6,685 nt of DNA from Pseudomonadota bacterium (GCA_023430065.1 JAEZCG010000153.1:1-6685); one strand, 5' to 3'; positions 1 through 5,621 are shown, counted from the first letter of the stretch. Numbers and translations: made by a program. The notes: generated by a model from the sequence alone, not told the origin.

Positions 1-255
1 GGGCGGGGCGCGCGCCCCCCCCCCCCCCCCCACGGCCCGGAAGGGGGAGCGTCCGCCGCGGTCGAGCAGATCGACCACGTCGTAGGCCTCGGTCGGGGCG
101 GCCTCGTCGGCGGCGCGCATGCGGTCCAGGTGACCGGACAGGGCATGCAGCGAGACCAGAGGTTCGTTGCGCGGCAGGGCCAGGATCAAGGCGTTGGCGG
201 CACTCACCGGGTCGCCGGAGCGGCCGCCTTTCTGGTTCTTGCTCAGTCCGAACAT
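1..255 (-). CDS. N-terminal part of an unrecognised protein, truncated at the window edge
   Basis: An open frame on the minus strand begins with ATG at 255 and stays open to base 1, giving 85 codons with no stop. It starts MFGLSKNQKGGRSGDPVSAA and includes LPRNEPLVSLHALSGHLDRM, followed by an acidic stretch (DEAAPTEAYDVVDLLDR). No signal peptide or membrane segment is visible, so a cytoplasmic protein is likely. Third positions are G/C rich as in the neighbours, which supports a real gene, and it is divergent from the dehydratase gene at 334. I see no clear Shine-Dalgarno before this ATG. I do not recognise the family. The last codons fall in or beyond the poly-C tract at 15-31, where the reading frame is unreliable; a real indel there would change the frame. 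The start is moderately supported and the function is unknown. Confidence 0.55.
   Translation of the reverse strand, partial: MFGLSKNQKGGRSGDPVSAANALILALPRNEPLVSLHALSGHLDRMRAADEAAPTEAYDVVDLLDRGGRSPFRAVGGGGGARAPP
15..31. repeat. 17-base C homopolymer at the window edge
   Basis: Seventeen consecutive C residues lie inside the open frame of the minus-strand gene, where they read as a run of glycine codons. At the extreme edge of a window this most likely marks a low-quality contig end. A genuine poly-G slippage tract in the coding strand is the alternative. Confidence 0.8.
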
Positions 256-293
256 GAGATGGGCTCGTGGAATCGGGCCGAGCAAAAGCAAGG

Positions 294-314
294 GCCGGGC
301 CGGAAACGCCCGGC
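294..314. promoter_or_regulatory. Perfect 7-bp inverted repeat before the dehydratase gene
   Basis: GCCGGGC (294-300) and GCCCGGC (308-314) are exact reverse complements separated by 7 bases. The repeat lies in the 78-base divergent spacer, just upstream of the -10-like box at 321-326, where an operator or a -35-overlapping site would sit. In such GC-rich DNA a 7-bp arm can arise by chance, and no T tract follows, so it is not an intrinsic terminator. Confidence 0.3.
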
Positions 315-320
315 GTGCGG

Positions 321-326
321 TATCCT
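321..326 (+). promoter_or_regulatory. -10-like box (TATCCT) close to the dehydratase start
   Basis: TATCCT matches four of six positions of TATAAT and ends 7 bases before the ATG at 334. Transcription would begin at about the start codon, giving a leaderless mRNA. This fits the absence of a Shine-Dalgarno sequence. No convincing -35 hexamer is seen at the usual spacing. Confidence 0.35.
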
Positions 327-333
327 CGCCTGC

Positions 334-1275
334 ATGACGCCAACCGACATCGAGGCCGCCGCCGCGCGCATCCAGGGGCACGTGCGGCGCACCCCCATCA
401 TCGAACTCGAGCCGCGCGCCTTCGGCGTTGCCGCTCGCCTCGTCCTCAAGCTCGAACTGATGCAGCACGCCGGTTCCTTCAAGTCGCGTGGCGCGTTCAA
501 CCGCCTCCTGGCGGCTCAGGTGCCGGAGGCCGGCGTAATCGCGGCATCCGGCGGCAATCACGGCGCCGCAGTGGCGTACGCGGCGCGGCAACTGGGTCAC
601 CGGGCGGAGATCTTCGTGCCGGAATCCACCCCCGACGTGAAGATCGAGCGGCTGCGACGCTACGGCGCGCAGGTGATGCTGAGCGGCGCGAGCTATGCCG
701 AGGCCTGGGCCGCCAGCCAGACGCGCGCCCGCGACACCGGAGCACTGGAGGTACACGCCTACGATCAGCCGGAAGTGGTCGCGGGGCAGGGCACGCTGGG
801 GCGTGAGTTCGAGGGCCAGTGCAAGGCAACCGACCTCTCCGGGCTCGACACCGTGTTCGTCGCGGTGGGTGGCGGCGGGCTGATCGGCGGCGTCGCGGCA
901 TGGTTTGCCGGTCGCGTGAAGGTGGTTGCCGTCGAGCCCGAGCGTTGCCCGACGCTCTACACCGCCATCCGGGACGGGGAGCCGGTGGACGTCGAGGTCG
1001 GGGGCATCGCCGCGGACTCGCTCGGCGCCCGCCGCATCGGCCGGATCGGCTTCGAGGTGGCGCGGCAGCACGTGGACAGCATCGTGCTCGTCAGCGATCA
1101 GGAGATCCGCGACAGCCAGCGCGCGCTGTGGGACAGCGTGCGTATGCTGGTGGAGCCCGGCGCCGCGGCGGCACTGGCCGGCCTGCGCACCGGGAAGTAT
1201 CAGGTCGGCGCCGGCGAGCGCGTCGGCGTGGTGGTGTGCGGGGCGAATACCGATCCGGCGAAGTTCGCGGCGTAG
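334..1275 (+). CDS. PLP-dependent threonine/serine dehydratase-like enzyme (fold type II, single domain)
   Basis: This 313-residue protein belongs to the fold-type II PLP family of threonine ammonia-lyase, serine dehydratase and serine racemase. It would deaminate a hydroxy-amino acid to a 2-oxo acid and ammonia in the cytoplasm. The Schiff-base lysine is K50 in GSFKSRGAFN, the substrate carboxylate loop is ASGGNHG (71-77), and the phosphate-binding glycine loop is VGGGGLIGG (178-186). EPGAAAALAG (274-283) is a typical C-terminal element. The usual SGGN near the pyridine nitrogen appears here as CGAN (302-305). The length equals one catalytic domain, with no C-terminal ACT-like regulatory domain, so a catabolic dehydratase, racemase or hydroxyaspartate-type enzyme fits better than feedback-regulated biosynthetic IlvA. 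The frame is open back to an ATG at 130, but that start would overlap the divergent gene and add 68 non-conserved residues. ATG 334 begins directly at the conserved N-terminus (MTPTDIEAAAARI). Substrate is not determinable. Confidence 0.88.
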   Translation: MTPTDIEAAAARIQGHVRRTPIIELEPRAFGVAARLVLKLELMQHAGSFKSRGAFNRLLAAQVPEAGVIAASGGNHGAAVAYAARQLGHRAEIFVPESTPDVKIERLRRYGAQVMLSGASYAEAWAASQTRARDTGALEVHAYDQPEVVAGQGTLGREFEGQCKATDLSGLDTVFVAVGGGGLIGGVAAWFAGRVKVVAVEPERCPTLYTAIRDGEPVDVEVGGIAADSLGARRIGRIGFEVARQHVDSIVLVSDQEIRDSQRALWDSVRMLVEPGAAAALAGLRTGKYQVGAGERVGVVVCGANTDPAKFAA

Positions 1276-1311
1276 CGTAGCGAAGCGGCGTCGGCGCGTG
1301 ATGCCTCCGTC

Positions 1312-1366
1312 GCCGCGGTGTCATGCCGTTGCCGCGGTGTCATGCCGTGCCCCGGTGTCATCCCGA
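1312..1366 (+). repeat. Three tandem 18-19-bp repeats
   Basis: Units lie at 1312-1329, 1331-1348 and 1349-1366. The first two are identical (GCCGCGGTGTCATGCCGT). The third diverges (GCCCCGGTGTCATCCCGA) and forms the left end of the hairpin element that follows. The shared core is CGGTGTCAT-CCG. The array looks like repeated copying of the terminal sequence of the adjacent dispersed repeat. It is intergenic, between two convergent genes. Confidence 0.75.
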
Positions 1367-1436
1367 GGCGATGCCGAGGGATCCTCGGTTTGCGGTGTCC
1401 ACGTCGAGGATTCCTCGCTTCGCTCGGAATGACACC
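1354..1436. repeat. Long imperfect inverted repeat, REP/MITE-like intergenic element
   Basis: The left arm at 1354-1387 begins GGTGTCATCCCGAGGCGATG. The right arm at 1405-1436, read in reverse complement, begins GGTGTCATTCCGAGCGAAGC. The arms pair over most of about 32 bases around a 17-base loop (1388-1404). The pattern of GTCATCCCGAG at one end and CTCGGAATGAC at the other resembles a dispersed intergenic repeat found in many bacterial genomes. It encodes nothing convincing. Lying tail-to-tail between the dehydratase and crotonase genes, the folded RNA could stop transcription or protect 3' ends in both directions, although no U-rich tail is present. Dispersal in this genome is inferred, since only one copy is in the window. 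Confidence 0.75.
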
Positions 1437-1465
1437 GTGTTGTCGTTCGACGTCGCAGTGCCCGC

Positions 1466-2230
1466 TCAGTCTCGCTTCGCCCGCGCCTCGAAGAACTTCC
1501 TCATCGCCGCCTGCGGCTCGCCGCTGAGATAGGCCTCCTTCTGCGTCTGCTTCGCACTGTCGAGCGCGGCGTCGAAGCCAGGTTGAGTCAGGTCGCGGAA
1601 GCGGCGCTTGGTGAGGCGCAACGCAGTGGTTCCGTGCTGCGCCAGTTCGCGCGCGACGTCGATCGCCTTGCCGAGCACCTGCTCGCGCGGCACGAGGTAG
1701 TTCACCATCCCGATCTCGTAGCCGCGCTGTCCGCTGATCAGTTCGCCCGTGATCGACAGCTGCTGATTGAGCGACAGCGGCAGATGAAGCGTCATCAGGT
1801 ACGACCCGACGATGCTTGCCAGACCCGCCTTGATCTCGGGTTGGCCGAACTTGAGTTCCGGATAGCCCACGCGCAGGTCGGCGCATAGTCCGATCTGGTA
1901 GCCGGCACCGGCGGCCACGCCGTTCCAGGCGGCGATGCAGGGCTTGTCGAGGTCGCGTACCGACTGGTACATGGCGTGCTGACGGGCCAGCCACTCGTCC
2001 ACGTCGTCGATCGTGTACTGCATCGTCTCCGCGAGATCCTGCCCCGAACAGAACGCGCGGTCGCCGGCGCCGACAATGACGACGGCGCGCACGCCCTCGT
2101 CGGCGTTGAGCGCATGCAACGTAGCGATCAAGGCCTCCCGCATCGCGCGGTTCACCGAATTGAGGGACTCGGGCCGGTTCAGCCGCACCAGGGCGACGTC
2201 GTCGTGTCGTTCGAGTTCGATTTCCTGCAT
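1466..2230 (-). CDS. Enoyl-CoA hydratase/isomerase (crotonase) family protein, atypical active site
   Basis: This 254-residue protein has the usual length of a single-domain crotonase, acting on a CoA thioester in the cytoplasm. The first oxyanion-hole segment is RAFCSGQDL (58-66) and the second is NGVAAGAGYQIGLCAD (103-118). The family also shows in the early RLNRPESLNSVN and in the C-terminal FFEAR. Compared with classical hydratase, the first catalytic Glu (Glu144 in the rat mitochondrial enzyme) aligns with Q112. The second (Glu164) is kept as E132 in FGQPEI, at the same 20-residue spacing. The usual PGAGGTQRL stretch is replaced by ASIVGSYLM (138-146). A standard 2-enoyl-CoA hydratase reaction is therefore doubtful; isomerase, decarboxylase, hydrolase or lyase activity is possible. 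The start is ATG 2230, preceded by a good Shine-Dalgarno (GAGGG, 4 bases away). The in-frame extension to 2566 overlaps chrA and is rejected. The gene stands alone, divergent from chrA. Confidence 0.9.
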   Translation of the reverse strand: MQEIELERHDDVALVRLNRPESLNSVNRAMREALIATLHALNADEGVRAVVIVGAGDRAFCSGQDLAETMQYTIDDVDEWLARQHAMYQSVRDLDKPCIAAWNGVAAGAGYQIGLCADLRVGYPELKFGQPEIKAGLASIVGSYLMTLHLPLSLNQQLSITGELISGQRGYEIGMVNYLVPREQVLGKAIDVARELAQHGTTALRLTKRRFRDLTQPGFDAALDSAKQTQKEAYLSGEPQAAMRKFFEARAKRD

Positions 2231-2234
2231 GGTT

Positions 2235-2239
2235 CCCTC
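2235..2239 (-). promoter_or_regulatory. Ribosome binding site of the crotonase gene
   Basis: On the minus strand GAGGG lies four bases (AACC) before the ATG at 2230. It selects this start over in-frame upstream codons and contrasts with the plus-strand neighbour, which has no such site. Confidence 0.65.
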
Positions 2240-2258
2240 ACGTCGGCTGGCAGTCGAT

Positions 2259-2270
2259 TGCAGTATTGCA
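2259..2270. promoter_or_regulatory. Near-palindrome in the crotonase/chrA divergent spacer
   Basis: TGCAGTATTGCA equals its own reverse complement at 10 of 12 positions and is flanked by further TTGCA/GCATG-like sequence. It lies in the 77-base spacer shared by two divergent genes, where a regulator of either or both could bind. No known operator consensus is recognised, and the call rests on symmetry and position only. Confidence 0.3.
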
Positions 2271-2295
2271 TGGCATGACGCTCGGAGGTCGGCGA

Positions 2296-2301
2296 TAGAA
2301 T
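2296..2301 (+). promoter_or_regulatory. -10 box (TAGAAT) immediately before chrA
   Basis: TAGAAT matches TATAAT at five of six positions and ends six bases before the chrA ATG at 2308. A transcript starting about seven bases downstream would begin at the start codon itself. No Shine-Dalgarno is present, which agrees with leaderless translation. No clear -35 hexamer is seen. Confidence 0.45.
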
Positions 2302-2307
2302 GCGCCG

Positions 2308-3507
2308 ATGCCCAAGCGCGCCGGATCATCGTCCCTGGTCGAGATCTTTCTGGCTTTTGTGAAGCTGGGTATGACGTCCTTCGGGGGACCGGTGGCGCAC
2401 CTCGCGTTCTTCCGGGAGGAGTTCGTCGCCCGTCGGCGCTGGCTCGACGAGAAGGCCTACGCGGATCTGGTCGCGCTGTGCCAGTTCCTGCCCGGGCCCG
2501 CGAGCAGCCAGGTTGGCATGGCCCTGGGCATTCTCCGCGGCGGTGTGCCGGGTGCGCTTGCCGCATGGCTGGCCTTCACCCTGCCGTCCGCGATCCTGCT
2601 CGTGCTGTTCGCCTTCGGAGTGAAGTCGTTCGAAGGTTGGCTGCAAACCGGGGTGCTCGACGGGTTGAAGATCGCCGCGGTCGCAGTGGTCGCGCAGGCC
2701 CTATGGTCGATGGCCCGATCGCTGTGCCCCGACCCCCTGCGTGCGACCTTCGCGCTGGTCACGGCGATCGGCCTGCTGCTGTGGCCCGGCTCGACGACGC
2801 AGATGCTGTTCCTGGCCATCGCGGCGATCGCGGGCCGCGCCTGGATCCGCGTCGATGACGACGCGCACGACAGCGCGCTGCACGTGCCGCTGTCGCGTGC
2901 CACGGCGCTGGTCGCGTGGGCGCTGTTCCTCGGCCTGCTGATCGTGCTGCCGATGCTGGCCGGATCGACGGCATCGCAGGCGCTTGCGCTGTTCGACAGT
3001 TTCTACCGCACGGGTGCGCTGGTGTTCGGCGGCGGTCACGTCGTGCTGCCGCTGATCGAGGCCGAGGTCGTGCCGCCGGGCTGGGTGAGCCGGGATGCCT
3101 TTCTCGCCGGTTACGGTGCGGCGCAGGCGGTGCCGGGGCCGCTGTTCACCTTCTCTGCGTATCTCGGGGCGGTGATGGAGCCGCGGCCCAATAGCTGGCT
3201 CGGCGGGATGCTGTGCCTGGTCGCCGTGTTTCTGCCCTCGCTGCTGCTGGTCCTCGGCGCGCTGCCGTTCTGGCATCGTCTGCGCGCGAATGCCTCGGTG
3301 CGCCAGGCCCTCGCCGGCGTAAACGCCGCGGTCGTCGGGTTGCTGCTCGCGGCGCTGTACGATCCCGGCTGGGTGAGTGCGATTCGCACGTCGCAGGACT
3401 TCGCGCTGGCGCTCGCCGCCTTCCTGCTGCTCGCGGTGCTGAAAGCCAGTCCATGGCTGGTCGTCATCGCCAGCGCCGCGGGGGCCGTTGTCCTTCGCGC
3501 GCTGTGA
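2308..3507 (+). CDS. chrA: Chromate transporter ChrA (CHR family, long form)
   Basis: This 399-residue inner-membrane protein has two homologous CHR halves, the usual length for the long-chain family. ChrA proteins export chromate and confer resistance; some members may move other anions such as sulfate. The N-terminal half carries KLGMTSFGGPVAHLAFFREE (19-38) and QFLPGPASSQVGMALG (59-74). The C-terminal half repeats these as VFGGGHVVLPLIEAEVV (239-255) and AQAVPGPLFTFSAYLGA (272-288). Hydrophobic segments fill most of the rest, separated by a short acidic-basic loop around 180-198 between the halves. ATG 2308 is chosen because it begins just before the first conserved segment and follows a -10 box. 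No chrB, chrC or chrF regulator or partner gene is in the window, so it appears to be a solitary chrA. Its TGA is immediately followed by the stop codon of the convergent gene. Family assignment is firm; the actual substrate is inferred. Confidence 0.95.
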   Translation: MPKRAGSSSLVEIFLAFVKLGMTSFGGPVAHLAFFREEFVARRRWLDEKAYADLVALCQFLPGPASSQVGMALGILRGGVPGALAAWLAFTLPSAILLVLFAFGVKSFEGWLQTGVLDGLKIAAVAVVAQALWSMARSLCPDPLRATFALVTAIGLLLWPGSTTQMLFLAIAAIAGRAWIRVDDDAHDSALHVPLSRATALVAWALFLGLLIVLPMLAGSTASQALALFDSFYRTGALVFGGGHVVLPLIEAEVVPPGWVSRDAFLAGYGAAQAVPGPLFTFSAYLGAVMEPRPNSWLGGMLCLVAVFLPSLLLVLGALPFWHRLRANASVRQALAGVNAAVVGLLLAALYDPGWVSAIRTSQDFALALAAFLLLAVLKASPWLVVIASAAGAVVLRAL

Positions 3508-4662
3508 TCAGACGTAGGCCGGTCCCTGGATGACCGGGTGCCTGGCCAGGAACTCCTCGTTCACCTCCACGCCGATGCCTGGGCCTTCGAGCGGCGCGAC
3601 GCAGCCGTCGCTGCCGACCGAATAAGGCGTGCCGACGAGTTCGTCGCGGAATCGGTTGCTCCTCGACACGTCGCCCTCGAAGTAGCCCGGATTGTCGATC
3701 GCGCACAGGAAGTGGATGGATGCCGCCATGTTGATGCCCGTCATCGACGTGTGCGGGTGGATCGGCAGCTTCCAGGCCGAGGCCAGGTGCGCGATGCGCA
3801 GGCACTCCGTGATGCCGCCCGACTTGGACAGGTCCGGTTGCAGGATGGTGATGACGCGGTCCTCGATCACGCGGTGGAACTCGAAGCGCGTGTAGTGATT
3901 CTCGCCGGCAGCCAGCGGCACGTTGGAGAACGTGGAAGCCTGGGCGTAGCTCGCGTGGTCGTGTGGCGGAAAGGGCTCCTCGAGCCAGGCGACGCCGAGA
4001 TCCTCGAACGCCGGCATGGCCTCACGCGCATCCTTGACGGTGTAGCCGATGTTGGCATCGGTCAGGATCACGATGTCGTCCCCCAGCGCCTTGCGCACGG
4101 CCGCGACCCGCGCAATGTCGCGCGCCGGCGTATCGCCCACGCGCAGCTTGATCGCTTTGTAGCCGGCGGCGATGTGCGGCTGGGCTTCGTCCACCAGCGC
4201 CTGCGGATCCTGGTAGCCGAGCGAGACGCCGCCGGCATAGGCGGGCACGCGCTTGGCCCGCCCGCCCAGCAGCTTGTACAGCGGCACCCCCAGCGCCTTG
4301 CCGCGAATGTCCCATAGCGCCTGATCGATGCCGGCGATGGCCAGCGAGGCGCCTGCACCCATGCCGTGGCTGGCGAGTTGCTTCTCGTACATGCGCCACC
4401 AGGTGCCGACCACGTCGTGCGCGTCCTGGCCCACGACCAGTCCGCGCAGCGTGTTGTCGATCAGGTGCGCGACGGAGCCCGGTGCGCGTCCGTGGTGCGC
4501 TTCACCCCAGCCGATCAGGCCGCTGTCGGTCGTGACCTTCACCACGACCGCGTCGCGCTTGACCGCGCGGCCGATGCCGAGCGTGACGCTGTCCTTCGGA
4601 TCGACGGGGAAGGACGTCGGGTATGCCTTCACGTCGACGATGCGCAGCGAGCGGTCTCCCAT
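3508..4662 (-). CDS. Mandelate racemase/muconate lactonizing enzyme family protein, probable acid-sugar or hydroxy-acid dehydratase
   Basis: This 384-residue enolase-superfamily protein has an N-terminal capping domain (about 1-130) followed by a TIM-type barrel. Against Pseudomonas putida mandelate racemase, the metal ligands align as D202 (ILTDAN), E228 (WLEEP) and E254 (AAGEN), each 26 residues apart as in the reference. D277 (QPDLSKSGG) and H304 (PIHPHTS) match the Asp270-His297 dyad, again with the exact 27-residue spacing. This places it in the mandelate racemase subgroup: Mg2+-dependent abstraction of the proton alpha to a carboxylate. The second-strand KxK motif reads KxR here (K172, R174), so one of the two general bases is changed. 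Many members dehydrate sugar acids to 2-keto-3-deoxy acids. The start at ATG 4662 is fixed by a strong GGAGG five bases upstream; an in-frame extension to 4842 looks non-conserved. It is divergent from the SDR-transporter pair. The substrate is unknown. Confidence 0.92.
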   Translation of the reverse strand: MGDRSLRIVDVKAYPTSFPVDPKDSVTLGIGRAVKRDAVVVKVTTDSGLIGWGEAHHGRAPGSVAHLIDNTLRGLVVGQDAHDVVGTWWRMYEKQLASHGMGAGASLAIAGIDQALWDIRGKALGVPLYKLLGGRAKRVPAYAGGVSLGYQDPQALVDEAQPHIAAGYKAIKLRVGDTPARDIARVAAVRKALGDDIVILTDANIGYTVKDAREAMPAFEDLGVAWLEEPFPPHDHASYAQASTFSNVPLAAGENHYTRFEFHRVIEDRVITILQPDLSKSGGITECLRIAHLASAWKLPIHPHTSMTGINMAASIHFLCAIDNPGYFEGDVSRSNRFRDELVGTPYSVGSDGCVAPLEGPGIGVEVNEEFLARHPVIQGPAYV

Positions 4663-4667
4663 GACTG

Positions 4668-4672
4668 CCTCC
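4668..4672 (-). promoter_or_regulatory. Strong ribosome binding site of the enolase-superfamily gene
   Basis: GGAGG on the minus strand lies five bases (CAGTC) before the ATG at 4662. It is the best Shine-Dalgarno in the window and decides the start against the longer in-frame extension. Confidence 0.8.
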
Positions 4673-4756
4673 GTTATCGTTGTGGCGGCACAGTAGCACG
4701 GCGTCCCGCACGTCGCCGCGATGGAGCATGGACGGGAATGCCGTCTGCGCGGTGCC

Positions 4757-4773
4757 GGTTCCCGGCGCGAACC
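4757..4773. promoter_or_regulatory. Inverted repeat in the divergent catabolic spacer, possible operator
   Basis: GGTTC (4757-4761) and GAACC (4769-4773) form a 5-bp inverted repeat with a 7-base centre, near the middle of the roughly 200-base spacer between the enolase-superfamily gene and the SDR gene. A shared regulator of a divergent catabolic locus would be expected to bind here. No regulator gene is in the window, and arms this short are weak evidence. Confidence 0.25.
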
Positions 4774-4826
4774 AGTTGCTGACTTCCGGATCGCGTGGAT
4801 ATGACGGCGATGTGCCCCCACGCCGG

Positions 4827-4835
4827 TGGTAGCAT
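4827..4835 (+). promoter_or_regulatory. Extended -10 promoter element (TGGTAGCAT) of the SDR-transporter operon
   Basis: The sequence fits TGnTAnnAT, the extended -10 pattern, in which the TG motif can replace a -35 box; none is visible. Transcription would start near 4842, six bases before the first ATG (4848) and about 24 before the preferred ATG (4866). Confidence 0.45.
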
Positions 4836-4865
4836 CCCCCACCGAGCATGCACCTGCGAGAAGAC

Positions 4866-5621
4866 ATGTCCGACGCTCCCGAACCCGTAGCCATCGTCAC
4901 CGGTGCCGCGCGCGGCATCGGATTCGCCACGGCCCTGCAACTTGCGCGACGCGGCTTCCGCGTCGCGCGCGCGGATCTCGACGAGCCGGCACTCAACGTC
5001 GCGGCCCAGCGCATCGGGGAGACCGGTGCCGGCTGGATGCTCCTTCCCGGTGATACCAGCGACTTCACCAGTGTGCAACGACACGGCGCGCGCGTGGTCG
5101 AGCGCTTCGGCCGCGTGGACGTGCTGGTCAACAATGCCGGGATGTCGCAGCCCGAGCGCCTGCTCGACATCGACGAGGCCGCGTGGGACCGCACCATCGA
5201 CGTCAACCTCAAGAGCTGCTTCAACTGGTGCAAGGCGGTGGTGCCGGCGATGCTCGTGCGCGGCGCGGGTCGCATCGTCAACGTATCCTCCGTGAGCGCG
5301 CACACCGGCGGTGGGTCCTCGGCCGTGAGCAAGTCGGTCTACTGCGCGTCGAAGGCCGGCGTGCTGGGGCTCACGCGCGGACTCGCGAAGGAGTTGGCGC
5401 CGCACATCACGGTCAATGCAGTGTGCCCGGGTTCGATCGAGACACAGATGACCGCCGCCCTGATCGATTCCCAGCGGGAGACGATCGTGCAGTCCATTCC
5501 GATGGCGCGCGTGGGGACACCAGAGGACGTCGCCGCCGTGATCGTTTTCCTGGCCACGGTGGAGCCGAACTACCTGACCGGCGAGATCATCGACGTGGAC
5601 GGCGGGCAGTGGGTGAACTGA
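4866..5621 (+). CDS. SDR-family NAD-type oxidoreductase (FabG-like)
   Basis: This classical short-chain dehydrogenase/reductase of 251 residues has a Rossmann nucleotide-binding motif TGAARGIG (12-19), NNAG (89-92), catalytic N114 in DVN, S142 in VSSVS, and Y159 with K163 in YCASK. An aspartate ends the second strand (D37 in ARADLD), which in this family favours NAD(H) over NADP(H) and so oxidation. The segment between catalytic Ser and Tyr is 17 residues, four longer than in E. coli FabG, with an insert rich in Gly and Ser near the substrate pocket. The C-terminal GEIIDVDGGQWVN is typical. ATG 4866 gives the usual short lead before the first strand and has a weak GAGAAG before it. ATG 4848, six codons upstream, is the alternative. 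The coding end overlaps the transporter start, so the two are probably co-translated. It likely oxidises a hydroxyl of a metabolite handled by this divergent locus. Family is firm; substrate is unknown. Confidence 0.9.
   Translation: MSDAPEPVAIVTGAARGIGFATALQLARRGFRVARADLDEPALNVAAQRIGETGAGWMLLPGDTSDFTSVQRHGARVVERFGRVDVLVNNAGMSQPERLLDIDEAAWDRTIDVNLKSCFNWCKAVVPAMLVRGAGRIVNVSSVSAHTGGGSSAVSKSVYCASKAGVLGLTRGLAKELAPHITVNAVCPGSIETQMTAALIDSQRETIVQSIPMARVGTPEDVAAVIVFLATVEPNYLTGEIIDVDGGQWVN

Noticed and set aside
130..333. N-terminal extension of the dehydratase from ATG 130
   Set aside because: It would overlap the divergent gene at 1-255 and add 68 residues with no family similarity. ATG 334 fits the family N-terminus.
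1312..1366. Possible CRISPR array from three short repeats
   Set aside because: The units are directly abutting with no spacers, only 18-19 bp long, and no cas genes are present.
1354..1436. Hairpin as a classical intrinsic terminator
   Set aside because: No T tract follows on either strand, and the stem is long and imperfect with a large loop. A dispersed repeat with a possible secondary terminator role fits better.
1200..1994. 264-codon open frame on the minus strand
   Set aside because: It spans the end of the dehydratase, the repeat element and part of the crotonase in the wrong frame. The composition is arginine-rich and not protein-like.
2231..2566. N-terminal extension of the crotonase to 2566
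   Set aside because: It overlaps the start of chrA and is low-complexity. A good ribosome site supports ATG 2230.
3538..4317. 259-codon open frame on the plus strand
   Set aside because: It is antisense to the enolase-superfamily gene, whose catalytic motifs are all present on the other strand.
4663..4842. N-terminal extension of the enolase-superfamily gene to 4842
   Set aside because: It contains a strong internal Shine-Dalgarno exactly before ATG 4662, and the added residues are not family-like.
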